From assembly GCA_050084985.1 (NCBI GenBank), contig JBITNC010000001.1:194618001-194682000 (forward strand): a stretch of 64,000 nucleotides of DNA, written 5' to 3'. Within the stretch, counting starts at the first letter, position 1. Each line of letters opens with the position of its first letter. The position numbers were made by a program, and so were the translations under genes. The notes beneath the pieces are model-generated. The model was not told where the DNA came from. It did no database searches and was given only the letters and a program-made list of their open reading frames with translations. The stretch comes from Nageia nagi. Its lineage: Eukaryota; Pinophyta. Positions 1 to 11,131 of the stretch are shown here, piece after piece.

Positions 1-112
1 TACAACAAGTTTCTCACGCAGAGCAAACTTACCACGGAGGTATAAAATGTACAAGAAGTTCCTCACACAAAGCGAACTTACCACGGAGGTATATCATAAT
101 CAACACTATATA
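1..112 (-). repeat. 3' noncoding hairpin-repeat array of copia A (2 units visible)
   Basis: Two units of a 48-50-bp repeat are visible, each with a TATACCTCCGTGG-type core (read on minus). Each is followed by short inverted arms AAGTTTG/CAAACTT, somewhat degenerate in the second unit. The same array follows pol in copy B (6 units) and copy C (9 units). The array probably continues left of the window. Confidence 0.8.
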
Positions 113-164
113 ACAACAAAAAAAGGGGCCTCTTAGAGGTGAAGTTGTCATCACTAACAAAAGT

Positions 165-3100
165 TCAAACTTCACTCCCCCTTGAGGGCAACTTCACCAA
201 CCCGAGATAATCCCTAAGCTTGCTGAACTGAGCTTCAGGAAGGGGCTTGGTGAATAAATCAGCGGAGTTTATAGTAGATGGACAATACTCCAAGTGTATG
301 ATGTCATCTAGAACCTTCTCCCTGATAAAATGGGCTTGGATTTCCACATGTTTGGTTCTCTGATGGAACACAGGATTCTTAGCCAAAGAGATAGCCGATT
401 GATTGTCTGAAGAAATAAGAGATGGGCCATTTTGCTCATAACCAATTTCATTCAGAATATGCCTCAGCCAAATAGCTTCCTGGGTGGCAACAGACATGGC
501 TCGATATTCGGCTTCGGTGGTAGAAAGAGTCACAATAGGTTGCTTCTTGGAAGCCCAAGAGATAGCACCTGAACCAATGCTGAACACATATGCAGAGGTT
601 GATTTTCTATCATCTCTATCTCCCCCATAATCAGAATCTGAGAACCCGGAGAGAACAATCGAGGGCACTTTGGAATACTTAAGAGCAAGATCTTTTGTTC
701 CTGCCACATACCTCAAGATTTGCTTAACAGCATTGAGGTGCTCAACATATGGTTTTTGCATGAATCGTGCCATCAGATTCACTGCAAAGGCAATATTAGG
801 TCGAGAGATAGTCAGATACAGAAGACTACCGATCAATTGCCTATAAGCTGTAGCATCAGCCAACTGAGAATCTGAGCTCAGAGATACAACGATTCTAGGA
901 GAAACAGGTATTGCAGTATATCTACACTCCTCCATTCCAAACTTTTGCAAGATGTCTGATATATACTTAGATTGACTAAGATAAGTACAATCTTTGTGTT
1001 GGTATACTTGCATCCCAAGATAGTAATGCAATAGACCTAGATCAGTCATTTCAAATGTTGCCTTCAGTTTGGATATGCACTCTTGGATGATTTCATTATT
1101 ATTGCCAGTTATGAGAAGACCATCCACATAAAGGAGAATTAAGACCACATCTTTTCCTTGATTGAGTACATAGAGATCTGAGTCAGAGAAGCACTTGGAA
1201 AAACCAATATCTGCAAAGAATCCTAAAATTTTCTTGTACCATGCTCTAGGTGCTTGCTTAAGTCCATACAAAGACTTCTTTAGCTTGCACACAAAAGACT
1301 CTTTACCTTCTGGAATAAATCCTTCTGGTTGATTCATGTAGATTTCTACATCCAAGTCACCATTGACAAATGCACTCTTAACATCAACTTGAAAAACTTT
1401 CCATCCTTGAGCTGCAGAAAGAGCAAGGATTATCCTGACAGTAGGCATCTTGGCCACAGGAGCAAAGGTTTCCTCATAATCAATACCATATTTCTAAGCG
1501 AATCCTTTGGCCACTAACCTTGCTTTGTATTTTTCAATTTTCCATCAGAATTGTACTTGACCTTGTATATCCATTTATTTTCAATTACATTTTTCTCATT
1601 GGGATAAGGAACCAAATCCCAAGTTTCATTTTTTATGAGCGCCTCATACTCAACTTTCATAGCTTCCATCCAACACTCTTGCTTGAAAGCTTCTTTGAAG
1701 GTTGATGGCTCATTCTTATTATCAATTTTGGCAAATAAAGATTTATTCAAGGTCATACTCCTTATAATTCTCTGAGCTAGAGAATTTTGCTCTTGTGGTG
1801 ACTTCCCTACATTATCATCCAACCAGTTAGGTGCAGGCGAAGAACCATCTGAATCAGACACCTCAGCATGAGAAGTCGTATCCTCAGGAAGTTCATTGAA
1901 CTTGACATCCCTAGAAACAAAAACTATTTTATGGGATGAGGAGTAAAGCCTGTAACCTCTATGCTGATTATCATACCCCACAAAGATGCATTTTTCTGAT
2001 CTTTTATCCAACTTTTTTTTTTTTCTGAGGTAATGAAGGCAAATGCATCACAATCGAAGACCCTAAAGTGTGAGATGTTAGGTTTCTTTCCTGTCCATGC
2101 TTCATACGGAGTTTTACCTTCAACTGCTTTAGTAGGACACCTATTTAGGGTGTGAATAGCAGTGTGAACAGCTTCACCCCATAAGAAACTAGGAAGGTTA
2201 CCCAACATGCACCTTGCCATTTCCATAATAGTTCGATTCTTCCTTTCAGCAACTCCATTTTGTTGAGGGGTGTAAGGATTGTGAATTGCCGCTTGATCCC
2301 ATGTTTAACACAATAGTCATTAAATTCATTGCTGTTATACTCACCCCCATTATCAGATCTCAGCATCTTGATCTTAAAATCAATTTGATTTTCAACAAGA
2401 GCCTTGAAGTCTTTAAACCTATCAAAAGTTTGATCCTTGTGCTCAAGTAGATAACCAAATGTCATCCTGTTGAAGTCATCAATGAAGGTCAGAACATAAG
2501 AAGCTCCCCTTAGAGACTTAGTCTGAAACAAACCCATCAAATCTGAATGCACAAGTTGAAGAGGACGAGTAGCCCGAGTTGTCTTATCTTTTTCAAACTT
2601 TTGCCTATTTATCTTTCCTAGAATGCACCTTTCACAGAGACCAATTGTGGGTGAAATATTAGGTAAACCTTCCACAAGTTCTTGATTTTTCATATCTTGA
2701 ATACTCTTGTGGTTAAGGTGCCCTAATCGTTGATGCCAAAGATTACCCTTTGAACAAACATTTGCAGCAAGACACATCTTTGAAGGAACTTGATCCACAA
2801 TATAAAGGTCATCCTTTACTGATCCTTTCATCAAGGTGGCAAGTCCTTTCTTAACACACCAGGAGTGTGAGGTAAACTCAAATGAGTATCCTTTCCTTGT
2901 AATCTGAATTATGGAGATAAGATTCATCCTTAGTTTAGGCACATAAAAGACATTATCAAGAACCTTTCCATGAATCTTCACACTCCCTATTCCTTGAACA
3001 TCAAGGACTGAATTATCAACTATCACAACTGCATCCTGCTTGTACTCATGAAAGTTTTCAAACTTATCCTTTTCATAACACATGTGAGTAGTGCATCCTG

Positions 3101-4078
3101 AATCAACAATCCAATCATTTGAAATAGTTTGAATCACTGAGTAGTAGGCAACAGTAGCAGCATGCTTGTTCTTCTTTTTATTATTGAAATTTTTCACATT
3201 TACATTTCCCTTGCCTTTTTCAGCAAATTTCTTTTTACGACAATCATACTCTTTGTGACCAAAGATGCCACAAAAGTTACAATTTCCATCAAACTTTTCC
3301 TTAGGTTTTGGATTGCTTGATCCAGCTTTGTCATTCCTTTGCTTGAAGTTGCCATTATTGTTGCCCTTTTTCTCATGCTTTCTGAAGGTAGGTGAGGATT
3401 TGTTATCTTTGGATTTATAATGTTTGAACTTCTTCTTGAAAGGAGTTTTGGTTGCTCCTAGAGCAATGCTTTTGTTCTTTGGAGAAAAGTTCAACATTTT
3501 CTTATTCAAAGTTTCCTCATGCTTCAGAAGGAGTCTAGAAAGGTTATCAAAAGAGATGACATCTTCTTCATCATCGAGCCTAGTTTCCATAATCGTGACA
3601 AAGTTATTGAACTTTGTAGAAAGGCTTTGAAGAATGAAGAAGACCAGGAACTCATCATTGATCCAGTTGCACCCACAGCCAACCAGTTGTGTCTTGAGGT
3701 CAATGATTTTGTTCAAGTAAATAGAAGCACTTTCATCTTCACCTTGATGATATTGCAACAACTTTTGTAAAATAGTGAACCTCCTTGAAAATTTTGACCC
3801 AAGGTAAATTTTCTTCAGCCTATCCCAAGCTTCCTTTGCTGATGTTGAAGAAGAGATCATAGAAGTATGTCATCTAAAACTGCACCATAAATCATTGAAG
3901 TTGCTAACTCATTCTTTGAGTTGTAGATTTCAAGAGCCTTCTCATCTGTAGGAGAGACCAAGTCTTCATTAACTGTCTGCCATAGCTTCCTTGCTTGTAA
4001 CTCAGCTTTCATATGAGGTTCCCATATGCCGAAGTTGGAACCGTCGAGTATATGCTTGGGTATGAAGGTTTCAACCAT
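165..4078 (-). pseudogene. copia A gag-pol polyprotein, broken
   Basis: The start is the ATG at 4078 (MVETF), shared with B and C. Visible domains in order: gag; a CCHC knuckle ([14 protein letters not shown], about 3240-3281); the protease motif VDSGCTTHM near 3085-3110; integrase HHCC and DNGGEY; RT; RNase H with STTEAEY; stop at 165. Breaks: a 1-nt deletion near 3860; a 1-nt deletion near 2275 in integrase; a shortened A-run at 2012-2023; a frameshift near 1545; and an in-frame TAG near 1497. The RT catalytic box reads YVDG instead of YVDD (1119-1130), which should abolish polymerase activity. RT plus RNase H (165-1457) is otherwise open for 430 codons. It cannot make a functional polyprotein. 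Confidence 0.92.
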
Positions 4079-4790
4079 TGCTACACAAAAGTAAATAAGC
4101 AAAAAGAATGAATAAATTTCTACAATTTACCATCTATACAAATCAAACATTGATAAGTAATCATGTTCCACATGTGCAAATTTATAAACCAAGATCCGTA
4201 GAAGGATAAAGTTGAGGTTGTTTTCTTGTATAGAATTAGGCCTTCACCTGGATGCCCGCATAGTGGAGCCCAAGTACTACCAGTCCTCAACCAGTTCACC
4301 TTGGTCAGTAATATACTCTCTCAAGGAGAAGTACCAACTATTTTTCAAGAATCTGATGTATGTTGGATCGGCCATTTTAATTATCTTGTTTAAGGTTTTC
4401 AAGTTTTCCTCCTAGGTTATCAGGATAATCCCTGAATGGACGTGCGGACATGTGGTATCACTACACATATGCCTGTCCACCTAATAGAGTTATGTCCAAT
4501 CCAACAGAGGTCTTAGGGGCAATTAAGACGGATTTACCACCACTTGGTTCTTCGGACTAAAAAGGCTCCAATCTGCTCTGTCCTCCCCTCGTGGCTCCCC
4601 AAACAAGTCATGTTGTGGAAAAGTACGTGCGGATGTGTTCATTTTAGAGGTTACTTTCAATATTTTGCATTTTGCAAGTATAAAGCAATTATGCAAAAAT
4701 ATAAAATAAAGTATTAAAAATACATCATCCACAAGAACTTGAAATATAAGAGTCCAATGGGTTTTGTACTAACCCCTAAAGGATATTTTT
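4079..4790 (-). promoter_or_regulatory. Conserved leader block upstream of gag, copia A
   Basis: This stretch has no long frame yet matches B (26330-27031) and C (60010-60720) almost end to end. By contrast, the rest of the leader differs between copies. It ends in a pyrimidine-rich tract and TAG (AG at 4081-4082) two nt before the gag ATG, which looks like a 3' splice site. A role in splicing, packaging or translation of the genomic RNA is inferred. Confidence 0.6.
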
Positions 4791-6735
4791 ACATTTTGCA
4801 TACTTGCACAAGTTCATAAATTCATTCAACACTTTAATGAATTTAAAAAGGCTAAATCCTACTTAGCATTAATCCATTCATTAATTTAAAAAAAAAAAAA
4901 ATTGCATAAGTTATATACTTAGCATGAATTCAATTTTAAATGTTCTAAGTCCTACTCATGACTAGTAAAAAGAAATGCCATAAATCACTTAGCAAAGAAT
5001 GCCTAGGGTTTATTCATAACTTAACATTTAATGAATAAGTCCATTCATACTTGGCATAAATCATGAATTCATAGACAATGCTGAAGTCCTACTTTAGCAT
5101 TAGTTTAAGCATTTAGAGAATTAAAAAATGCATAAGTTAAGCATTAACAAACTTGACATTTAATGACTTCAAAAAAAGCACTAAATTCTTCCCTTTCTTA
5201 CTTAAAAAAGGCACTATAAGCATTTAATTTGAACTTATAGAAAGAAAATTTTAGAAATAACTTGATCATGTAGCTTCAAAAAAAATTTCCTCTTTTAAGT
5301 AAGAAAAATATCATGCTCATAAAACTTATGGAGAAAAGAGACTTTAATTTTTGGACAACCACTTCTTGCAAGAGGTAAGGTGTTTACCTATCAAAACTTT
5401 ATGAGGATTGACTATCATGCTCAACAAAATTAATTTAGCCTCCTTTTTGGAAAAAAAACTTCTACCCAACAAGGTTTGACTTCAAATAATTAATGCTTCT
5501 TACCAAAAAAATTAAAGCATTAGAGAGACTTTGCAAGGAATACAAAAAAAATTTCCAACTCAAAAATTAATGCATTGTCTCTCATCCAACAAGAAGTTGT
5601 TGAAAAGTTTGTTGTTTTTAATGAAGAGAGGTAAAAAAAATATTGATAGACATGTAAAAAAAAGGCCGCAGGAGGAGGCCGCAGAGGGCGATGGAGGCGG
5701 TCGAGCGACAAGCGAAGGCCATAAAGGGCGGCAGTAGCTGCAGAAGGCGATGAAGGCCACGGTGACAACGGGAGTAGCAAGTGGAGGCTGCAAAGGCTAC
5801 AGGGGTGATCGAATGGCGGAGGCTGCGAGGGTAGCGACGGTTGGAGGCCGTAGAGGTGGTAAGGGCGGCCGAGCAACAGAGGCTGTAGGGGTAGTGGCAG
5901 GCGGAGGCGGCAGGGGCGACCAAGCGACGGAGGCCATGAGGGTAGCAACAGGCAAAGGCGGCAGGGGCTATAGTGGCGAGAGAGGAGAGAGAAGGCATAG
6001 CCCAGTCGGATGCGGGACGACGAGAGCCAGACCGTCGCTCGACTTGGGGGGCATGCCAACGCAGTCCGTCGGGCGGGCATAAGCGCGGGCGGGCTCGATC
6101 AGTGATCAGGAAGGCTTAGGGAGGGCACTTTCATTTGTGGAGAGTGCACGTCATAATTTGTGGCATTGGGGGCTCGCGTTCCCGCAGCCCCACGCAACTC
6201 ATAAACAACTTATTTTTTAAATTGATTTTTTTTTTAAATTAAACCAACAATGATCAAACCAATACTAATTTTAATATTGTATTCCTCCTTTTAAAAATGT
6301 TTATATATATAAATATATATAAAGTTGCAAATAAAATAAAAAATTGAAATTTCTCCCTCTCACAAAAGAAATTACCCATTTTTATTAACAAAAAAGGTTA
6401 AAAAAAAATTATCTTCTCCATAAGATAGAAAAAAATTCCTCAACTTAATTTTTGTATACTATCCTCTTAAATAATGAGCAAATAAGCAATTTGCAAAAAA
6501 AAGCTATTCACAAAAGAGGTTAGTATCAAAAATTGTTAATCATATTTAGCTCAACAATAGTCAACATATAGCACACAATATGTTAGTAGTAAAATACAAT
6601 TATTCAATAATTAACCAAGAAGGTAAAAAATGTATACCTTCTATTATGTTTTACCTCAACAATGTAAGAAGATGAGAAATGGAGACCTCCAAATTGAAGA
6701 AGTTTTAAAGAATGTTGAAGGAGCTTCCACACCAA
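4791..6735 (-). other. Variable leader of copia A with GC-rich cargo
   Basis: This is AT-rich sequence between the PBS and the conserved block, interrupted at about 5640-6190 by a sharply GC-rich segment. A donor-like AG|GTAAA (GT at 6654-6653) sits some 80 nt downstream of the PBS, matching the same position in B and C. Many ATGs lie upstream of gag, so translation from an unspliced leader would be hard. Confidence 0.6.
5650..6070. repeat. GC-rich degenerate tandem repeat inside copia A leader
   Basis: On the plus strand, units of about 50-60 bp recur in degenerate form, around phrases such as GCGACGGAGGC, AGGGTAGC and GGCGGCAGGGGC. The block is GC-rich against an AT-rich background and open on both strands for 110-190 codons, giving only low-complexity Gly/Arg or Pro/Leu/Ser peptides. 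I do not recognise a gene. It sits where B and C carry PPR fragments. Confidence 0.6.
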
Positions 6736-6747
6736 GCTTTGATACCA
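6736..6747 (-). promoter_or_regulatory. Primer binding site, copia A
   Basis: Minus-strand TGGTATCAAAGC differs by one base from TGGTATCAGAGC, the complement of the plant initiator-Met tRNA 3' end. It lies 5 nt inside the 5' LTR. Confidence 0.75.
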
Positions 6748-6752
6748 ATTGA

Positions 6753-7238
6753 TGAAGGTAGTTCTACACTAATCGTCAAGGTCCAAGACTATAAGAAACT
6801 TAATCATTCAACATCTACAAGCTAATAACACCATTCACACAAGATAACACCAATATAAATGGTTCCTCCCTCCTTGGGAGTACATCCACAACTAGACCTC
6901 AATTCTCAAAATATGCATCCTCTTACTACAATTCCTTTCTCTCCTACACAAACTAGTAGAGTAATCTTACTCAAAATCTAAATGATATTACAAGAGGAGA
7001 GGCCCTCTATTTATAGCATGAGAGCACCTCTCTAACCTCCCTTTAACCCAAGGGTAAGGTTAGGGTTACAATAAATATATTACCTAACTTTAACCTACCA
7101 ACTAACCACATGGTAAGGTCAAAATTTACATAATAAAGAATTCAATTAATCCCTTAAGGTATCTAAATATCTTTTAAGTGATTAATTGAATTTACAAGGA
7201 GTTTAGATATTCACAATATTTCATTACAAATTCTAACA
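6753..7238 (-). repeat. 5' LTR of copia A
   Basis: 486 bp, beginning TGTTAG and ending TTCA on the minus strand, colinear with the LTRs of B and C. It contains a TATAAATA box (plus-strand tatttata) and the promoter-proximal GAGAGGCC block. It is more diverged than the B and C LTRs. Confidence 0.88.
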
Positions 7239-7242
7239 ACTA

Positions 7243-7425
7243 GGACACAACAATGAATATCCTCGATCATTGGAACAACAATGAAACCATGGGACAATAA
7301 TGCTCCCTTAGAACCTGAATCCTCTCCATTGAAGGAGCCCTCCTTTGATCCTAGATAAACAATTAAATGGTAAAAGCCATACCTCAGAATGCCATTGGAC
7401 GTAGGACATGGGGGGATCACATGCC
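7243..7425 (-). other. Gypsy LTR-like scrap beside copia A
   Basis: It resembles the interior of the nearby minus gypsy LTRs (about 8150-8260 and 11220-11360), including phrases such as GAAGGAG and ACCTCAGAAT. It joins the truncated gag of the next entry to copia A, so a rearrangement preceded the copia A insertion. Confidence 0.45.
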
Positions 7426-7426
7426 T

Positions 7427-7737
7427 TTCTGGAAGTTCTTGACCTCCGACAAACTTATTGATGGCGGTCATTTGCTTCTGCATAGTGGTCATCACACTCG
7501 TCATATTATGTATGGCTGAAATGAGTTCATTGAACTTCCTCTCTGGTGTAGACTCTCTAGCCGGAGTAAAGCTTCTTCTCCTAGACGATGTGAATCTTCC
7601 TCTTTCTGCCTCATTCTCCTCACCAAAAGTGTCCCTATCTAGAACGTCATCCATCTAGGTTGGCAATCCTCATCTTGAGTGGCTCTAGCTAGGGTTTCCT
7701 CATGTTGCATCTTTCCACTCTTCTTTGTTGAAGCCAT
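7427..7737 (-). pseudogene. Ty3/gypsy gag N-terminus, truncated
   Basis: An ATG at 7737, about 70 nt downstream of a PBS, starts a Lys/Gln-rich gag-like peptide (MASTKKSGKMQHEE). A frameshift near 7650 passes to a frame reading MDDVLDRDTFGEENEAERG and then a coiled-coil-like stretch with MTTMQKQM. The frame loses gag similarity near 7425, where LTR-like sequence begins. Position and composition fit the start of a gypsy gag. No zinc knuckle or pol remains. Confidence 0.55.
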
Positions 7738-7805
7738 CTCTCTCATGGTAATCAATTTGGTGTAGTAGTTGTGAACTACAAGTCTCATTCATAGGTTGGC
7801 TAGAT

Positions 7806-7821
7806 CCAAGCTCTAATACCA
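7806..7821 (-). promoter_or_regulatory. Primer binding site of minus gypsy element
   Basis: Minus-strand TGGTATTAGAGCTTGG has one change from the initiator-Met PBS. It lies one nt inside the LTR at 7823 and fixes this LTR as a 5' LTR on the minus strand. Confidence 0.65.
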
Positions 7822-7822
7822 C

Positions 7823-9027
7823 TGTAAGATCCCAAACACAATCTCAGTGCAAATAAGCAAAAACAAGCAAGTAATCACCCACGTCTGGCCTATGGCCTTA
7901 ATTCCAAGCATAAACAATACAATGATGCCAACGTCTGGCTCATACAAGCACGAATGAACTCAAACACCCCAATGTTGCAATATGGACGAATACACAAGAC
8001 AATATTGAGATCCAAACTGTGCACGGTTGTATTAATGATAAATAATGCCAAATGATACAATACTAGGCCCACAAGGCTCAATGTTGGCCTCCAAGGAACC
8101 AACTAGGCCACAACACACACACAAATGTGATCACTGCTAGTACCATGAAACAATGGATGAGACATCCTCACTCTCGCAAGCCTGGATGCTCTGTTGTAGA
8201 ACTCCCACGCATAAAAACCACTGAAGGTAGATGTTTGACCTTAGAATACCACCGGATGGACTAAGATGCTACACCTTAGTCATAGATTAACAGGATCCCT
8301 CAACCTACTAACCCTTCTAGATGTTGCACCTAGGGAGATTGCTTGATGCTTCACCAAGATTTGTGTCCATTGGACGGTATGAGAAACAAGAATAATCAGG
8401 TATATCTAGCAATGATGCTCCAAGGCCTAATATAGCTCACATTGGATTTGGATCTCACCTCAAAGTCATCACTAGCCTTCCTGTTCTAACGTTGGCTTCC
8501 TAGACACCCCACAAAGCCCAACTAAGGTGCCTAGGGGTCATTCCAAGCCCAACGTGGGTATCTGGGCCCTTCACATGCTCAATGTGGGTCCTCATGCTCA
8601 ACATGGGTCTAGAGGGCATGCATGGGTGTCTAGAAGGCATTTGTGGGTGTGTAGAAGTCATCATGGGCCAACGTGGGGGTCTAGGAGTCTCCCCAAGGCT
8701 GGCACATGTGTACAAGTGCTCCCAAATCAAACATTTTGGCAAATAGGTGTTTATCCATGCTTAAGTGTGATCTAGGTACTAAACAAGCGTTGGGATTCTC
8801 ATAATCAATTCTCAAGATATCCAAGTATTATAAAATGACATTAACTCAAGCTAGCCTACATTTGGGAGGAAGACGTCCCACTTGGGGCTCATAGTGGGGT
8901 CCAACAGACCTTTATATTTTCTATCCCAAGTACTAACAATTGAAGTACAATTAAATAAATAAATATTTACAAAGAGGAATTCGTGGGATTCCATAATTAA
9001 TTACAATTTACAAAGGGGGACGTCACA
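7823..9027 (-). repeat. Ty3/gypsy 5' LTR, minus strand
   Basis: On the minus strand it begins TGTGACGTCCCCC and ends GGGATCTTACA, so its ends are imperfect inverted repeats. It is about 1.2 kb. It shares patches of sequence with the solo LTR at 10764-12051 and, more distantly and in the other orientation, with the LTRs at 12837 and 41264. Confidence 0.65.
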
Positions 9028-10763
9028 AATCTTGGAGCCATCATTGATGAGACCTAGGCCATCCCTCCTTGCTAGAAATGGGATGTTGGGTCCTTTTCCA
9101 AAAGAGCACCTCCATTAGAGAAGAGTTCATCCCAAAATTAGCCGCCTGCCAAGGACAAGAACATGGATGCAGCCACATGAAGGGAGTTACGGAGGAAGAA
9201 CTTGTGTTTCACATGTAGCCCAATCACCGTTGCATGGGAAAAGATCAGATACATTACATTGAAGTGGTCTCAGATGGAGAGGAAGATTCATATCTAGAGT
9301 TAGATCTTGGAGGACCATATCTTGGACTGTCAAAGGTGGGAAGTCCAACACCTCCCAATAAAGACACATGCAATGGCACCATAGCAACAATTATTGGGGC
9401 ATCCAAGTATCTAACCATCAAGGCATAGTTATCAAAATCTGCCAAAAATCAGGATCGACTTGCTAAATGATTTTTTTTGGATTGATTTTGATTTTTTGTT
9501 TTTGCTAACATGACAATTTTTTGCTGATATTTGCCACTTCTCGAGCCAATTTTTGCAAAAATATCGGCAAAAATCACAAGCGCTAGCTAGGGAGAAAAAA
9601 AAGGTCAAATTTGGATTTTTTTTTTTATTTTTTTTTGCAAACTTCAGCTAGGAGGAGCTAAGAGAAACATCATTTGCACAATTTGGGCTAGATTCCAACA
9701 CAGCCACAAGTAGGCAATCCATTATATTCCCAAGAAGAAAAACCAGCAAAAACCACTAACAAGGCTAAAGCAACAAAAAAGAGCTTGATAAAGGGGAAAC
9801 AAAGACAATATGGAAATTAGAATCTAGATAAATGTTTTGGTTCAGACTTTGTTTTGTGAATTTAGAAATTTTTGATGTGTTTTGGTCCTTGGACATTCGA
9901 TATGTAATACAAAATTGAAAACTTTACAATTTCCAATGTTAAAATATGTTTTCACTATTGTAATGTGATATTTGAAATAGAATGTTGTCTTATTTTATAT
10001 GCAATGTTGAGAGATAACTAAAAATGATTTGTTTCAATGTCAAATTGTAAAAATTCCTGATTTTTCTTATTGGCTGATTTTTAGCTAATTCTCAAAAAAT
10101 CATAATCTTCTAGCCAAACGATTCCGATTCGATTTCGAGTTTGACAACTTTGCATCAAGGTACAAGGCAAAGCATATGGGGAGGATGTCATAGTGTTGAT
10201 TGATGGTGGGGCAACCCACAACTTTGTTGATGAAAGATTTATGGCCAAGAAAAATCTTCAAGTTGTAGACTTTGAGGGATTTAGAGTGACGAATGCAAAT
10301 GGGCAACTTTCATTGAGTGACAAGGTAGTAAAGCAATTGGGAATTAGAGTTCAAGATCATGTTGTGAGCGATGATTTTTATGCCTTTCCAATGGGAAGAC
10401 TTCCTCACATGGTGTTAGGAGTTCAATGGCTATACTCCTTGGGTAAGATCTACTCTAACTACCAAACATTGCAAATGAGGTTCAAGGCTAATGGAAAGGA
10501 GATCACTTTGCATCAAATTGGAAAAAGGAGGAGTTGGAGGTGGGATGTCACACCAAGAAGAGAGCTTGGAGGGATCTTGAGAATCAAAAGCAGTTGTGGT
10601 CAGCTTTGGGAGTGGATGTCCACTCCCTTGGACACCTCATGACCCCCCTTGAGAACCTAGTTCATTGGAGCCCAACCTTAGAGAGGAACTTCCATTCTCT
10701 TGGGCACTTATTGGTTCCCCTTGAGCCCTCAATTTGTTGCGTCAAAGCTTTAGCATGGGACGT
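9028..10763 (+). pseudogene. Ty3/gypsy gag C-terminus and protease, decayed, split by a MITE
   Basis: A zinc-knuckle remnant (CFTC, then HRCMGK after a frameshift) lies at about 9205-9240. It is followed by an acidic linker and, after a 729-bp insertion at 9424-10152, by a retropepsin active site (VLIDGGATHNFVD from 10193) and its C-terminal half (to about 10510). DGG replaces the commoner DSG/DTG. Removing the insertion and one 8-bp target copy would leave one continuous frame, so the insertion explains that break. Beyond 10520 the coding signal fades. RT and integrase are absent. Confidence 0.72.
9424..10152. mobile_element. hAT-type non-autonomous element (MITE)
   Basis: 729 bp with terminal inverted repeats: left end CATAGTTATCAAAATC, right end (reverse complement) CAAAGTTGTCAAACTC, 13 of 16 matching. 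It is flanked by perfect 8-bp copies of CATCAAGG (9416-9423 and 10153-10160), the target-site length of hAT transposons. It has no transposase frame. A stretch near 9645-9690 (AGGAGCTAAGAGAAAC) matches the hAT transposase relic at about 40440-40490, so it is probably a deletion derivative of that family. Confidence 0.85.
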
Positions 10764-11067
10764 TGTGATGATCCAAAATTCAAATTGGGAGCAAATGAGC
10801 AAATTCCAACCAACAAACCCTGACGTCAGGCCTAGGGCATCAAACAGAAGCACATAAACCCTCAAGATGGCAATGTTAGGGTTAGGGCATCCAAACCAAG
10901 CTATCAAAATGCAAATAAGCCAATGTCTAGCCAGTACATGCAATAAACAATGAACAATACTTTACAATGCCAACATCTAGCCAATGCAAGTATACACAGC
11001 AATAGTAATCCAATGCATGCACAAGAATGATATAGACAATACATAATATGAGATCCAATGCCCTTAG

Positions 11068-11131
<64 letters not shown>

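Larger units (their letters stand above)
1..7238 (-). mobile_element. Ty1/copia retrotransposon copy A, 3' end outside window
   Basis: This is a copia element read on the minus strand. Its 5' LTR is 6753-7238, the PBS lies just inside it, a long leader runs to gag at 4078, and the pol frame ends at 165. The domain order PR-INT-RT-RNaseH is diagnostic of Ty1/copia. Left of the pol stop only the start of the 3' noncoding array is in the window, so the 3' LTR lies beyond base 1. Copies B (23749-32307) and C (from 54587) belong to the same family and align through LTR, leader block, pol and array. A is defective, with several frameshifts, a stop and a changed RT active site. The right-hand target copy would be ACTAG at 7239-7243, which cannot be checked here. 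Confidence 0.93.

Noticed and set aside
5750-6082. Plus-strand 110-codon Gly/Arg-rich frame (and the longer minus frames over it)
   Set aside because: All frames stay open because the segment is a GC-rich degenerate repeat. The peptides are low complexity and the block lies inside a transposon leader.
8500-8775. Opposed frames of about 80 codons (Met/His/Pro-rich)
   Set aside because: They lie inside a gypsy LTR and come from an irregular repeat around CATGGGT and AACGTGGG.
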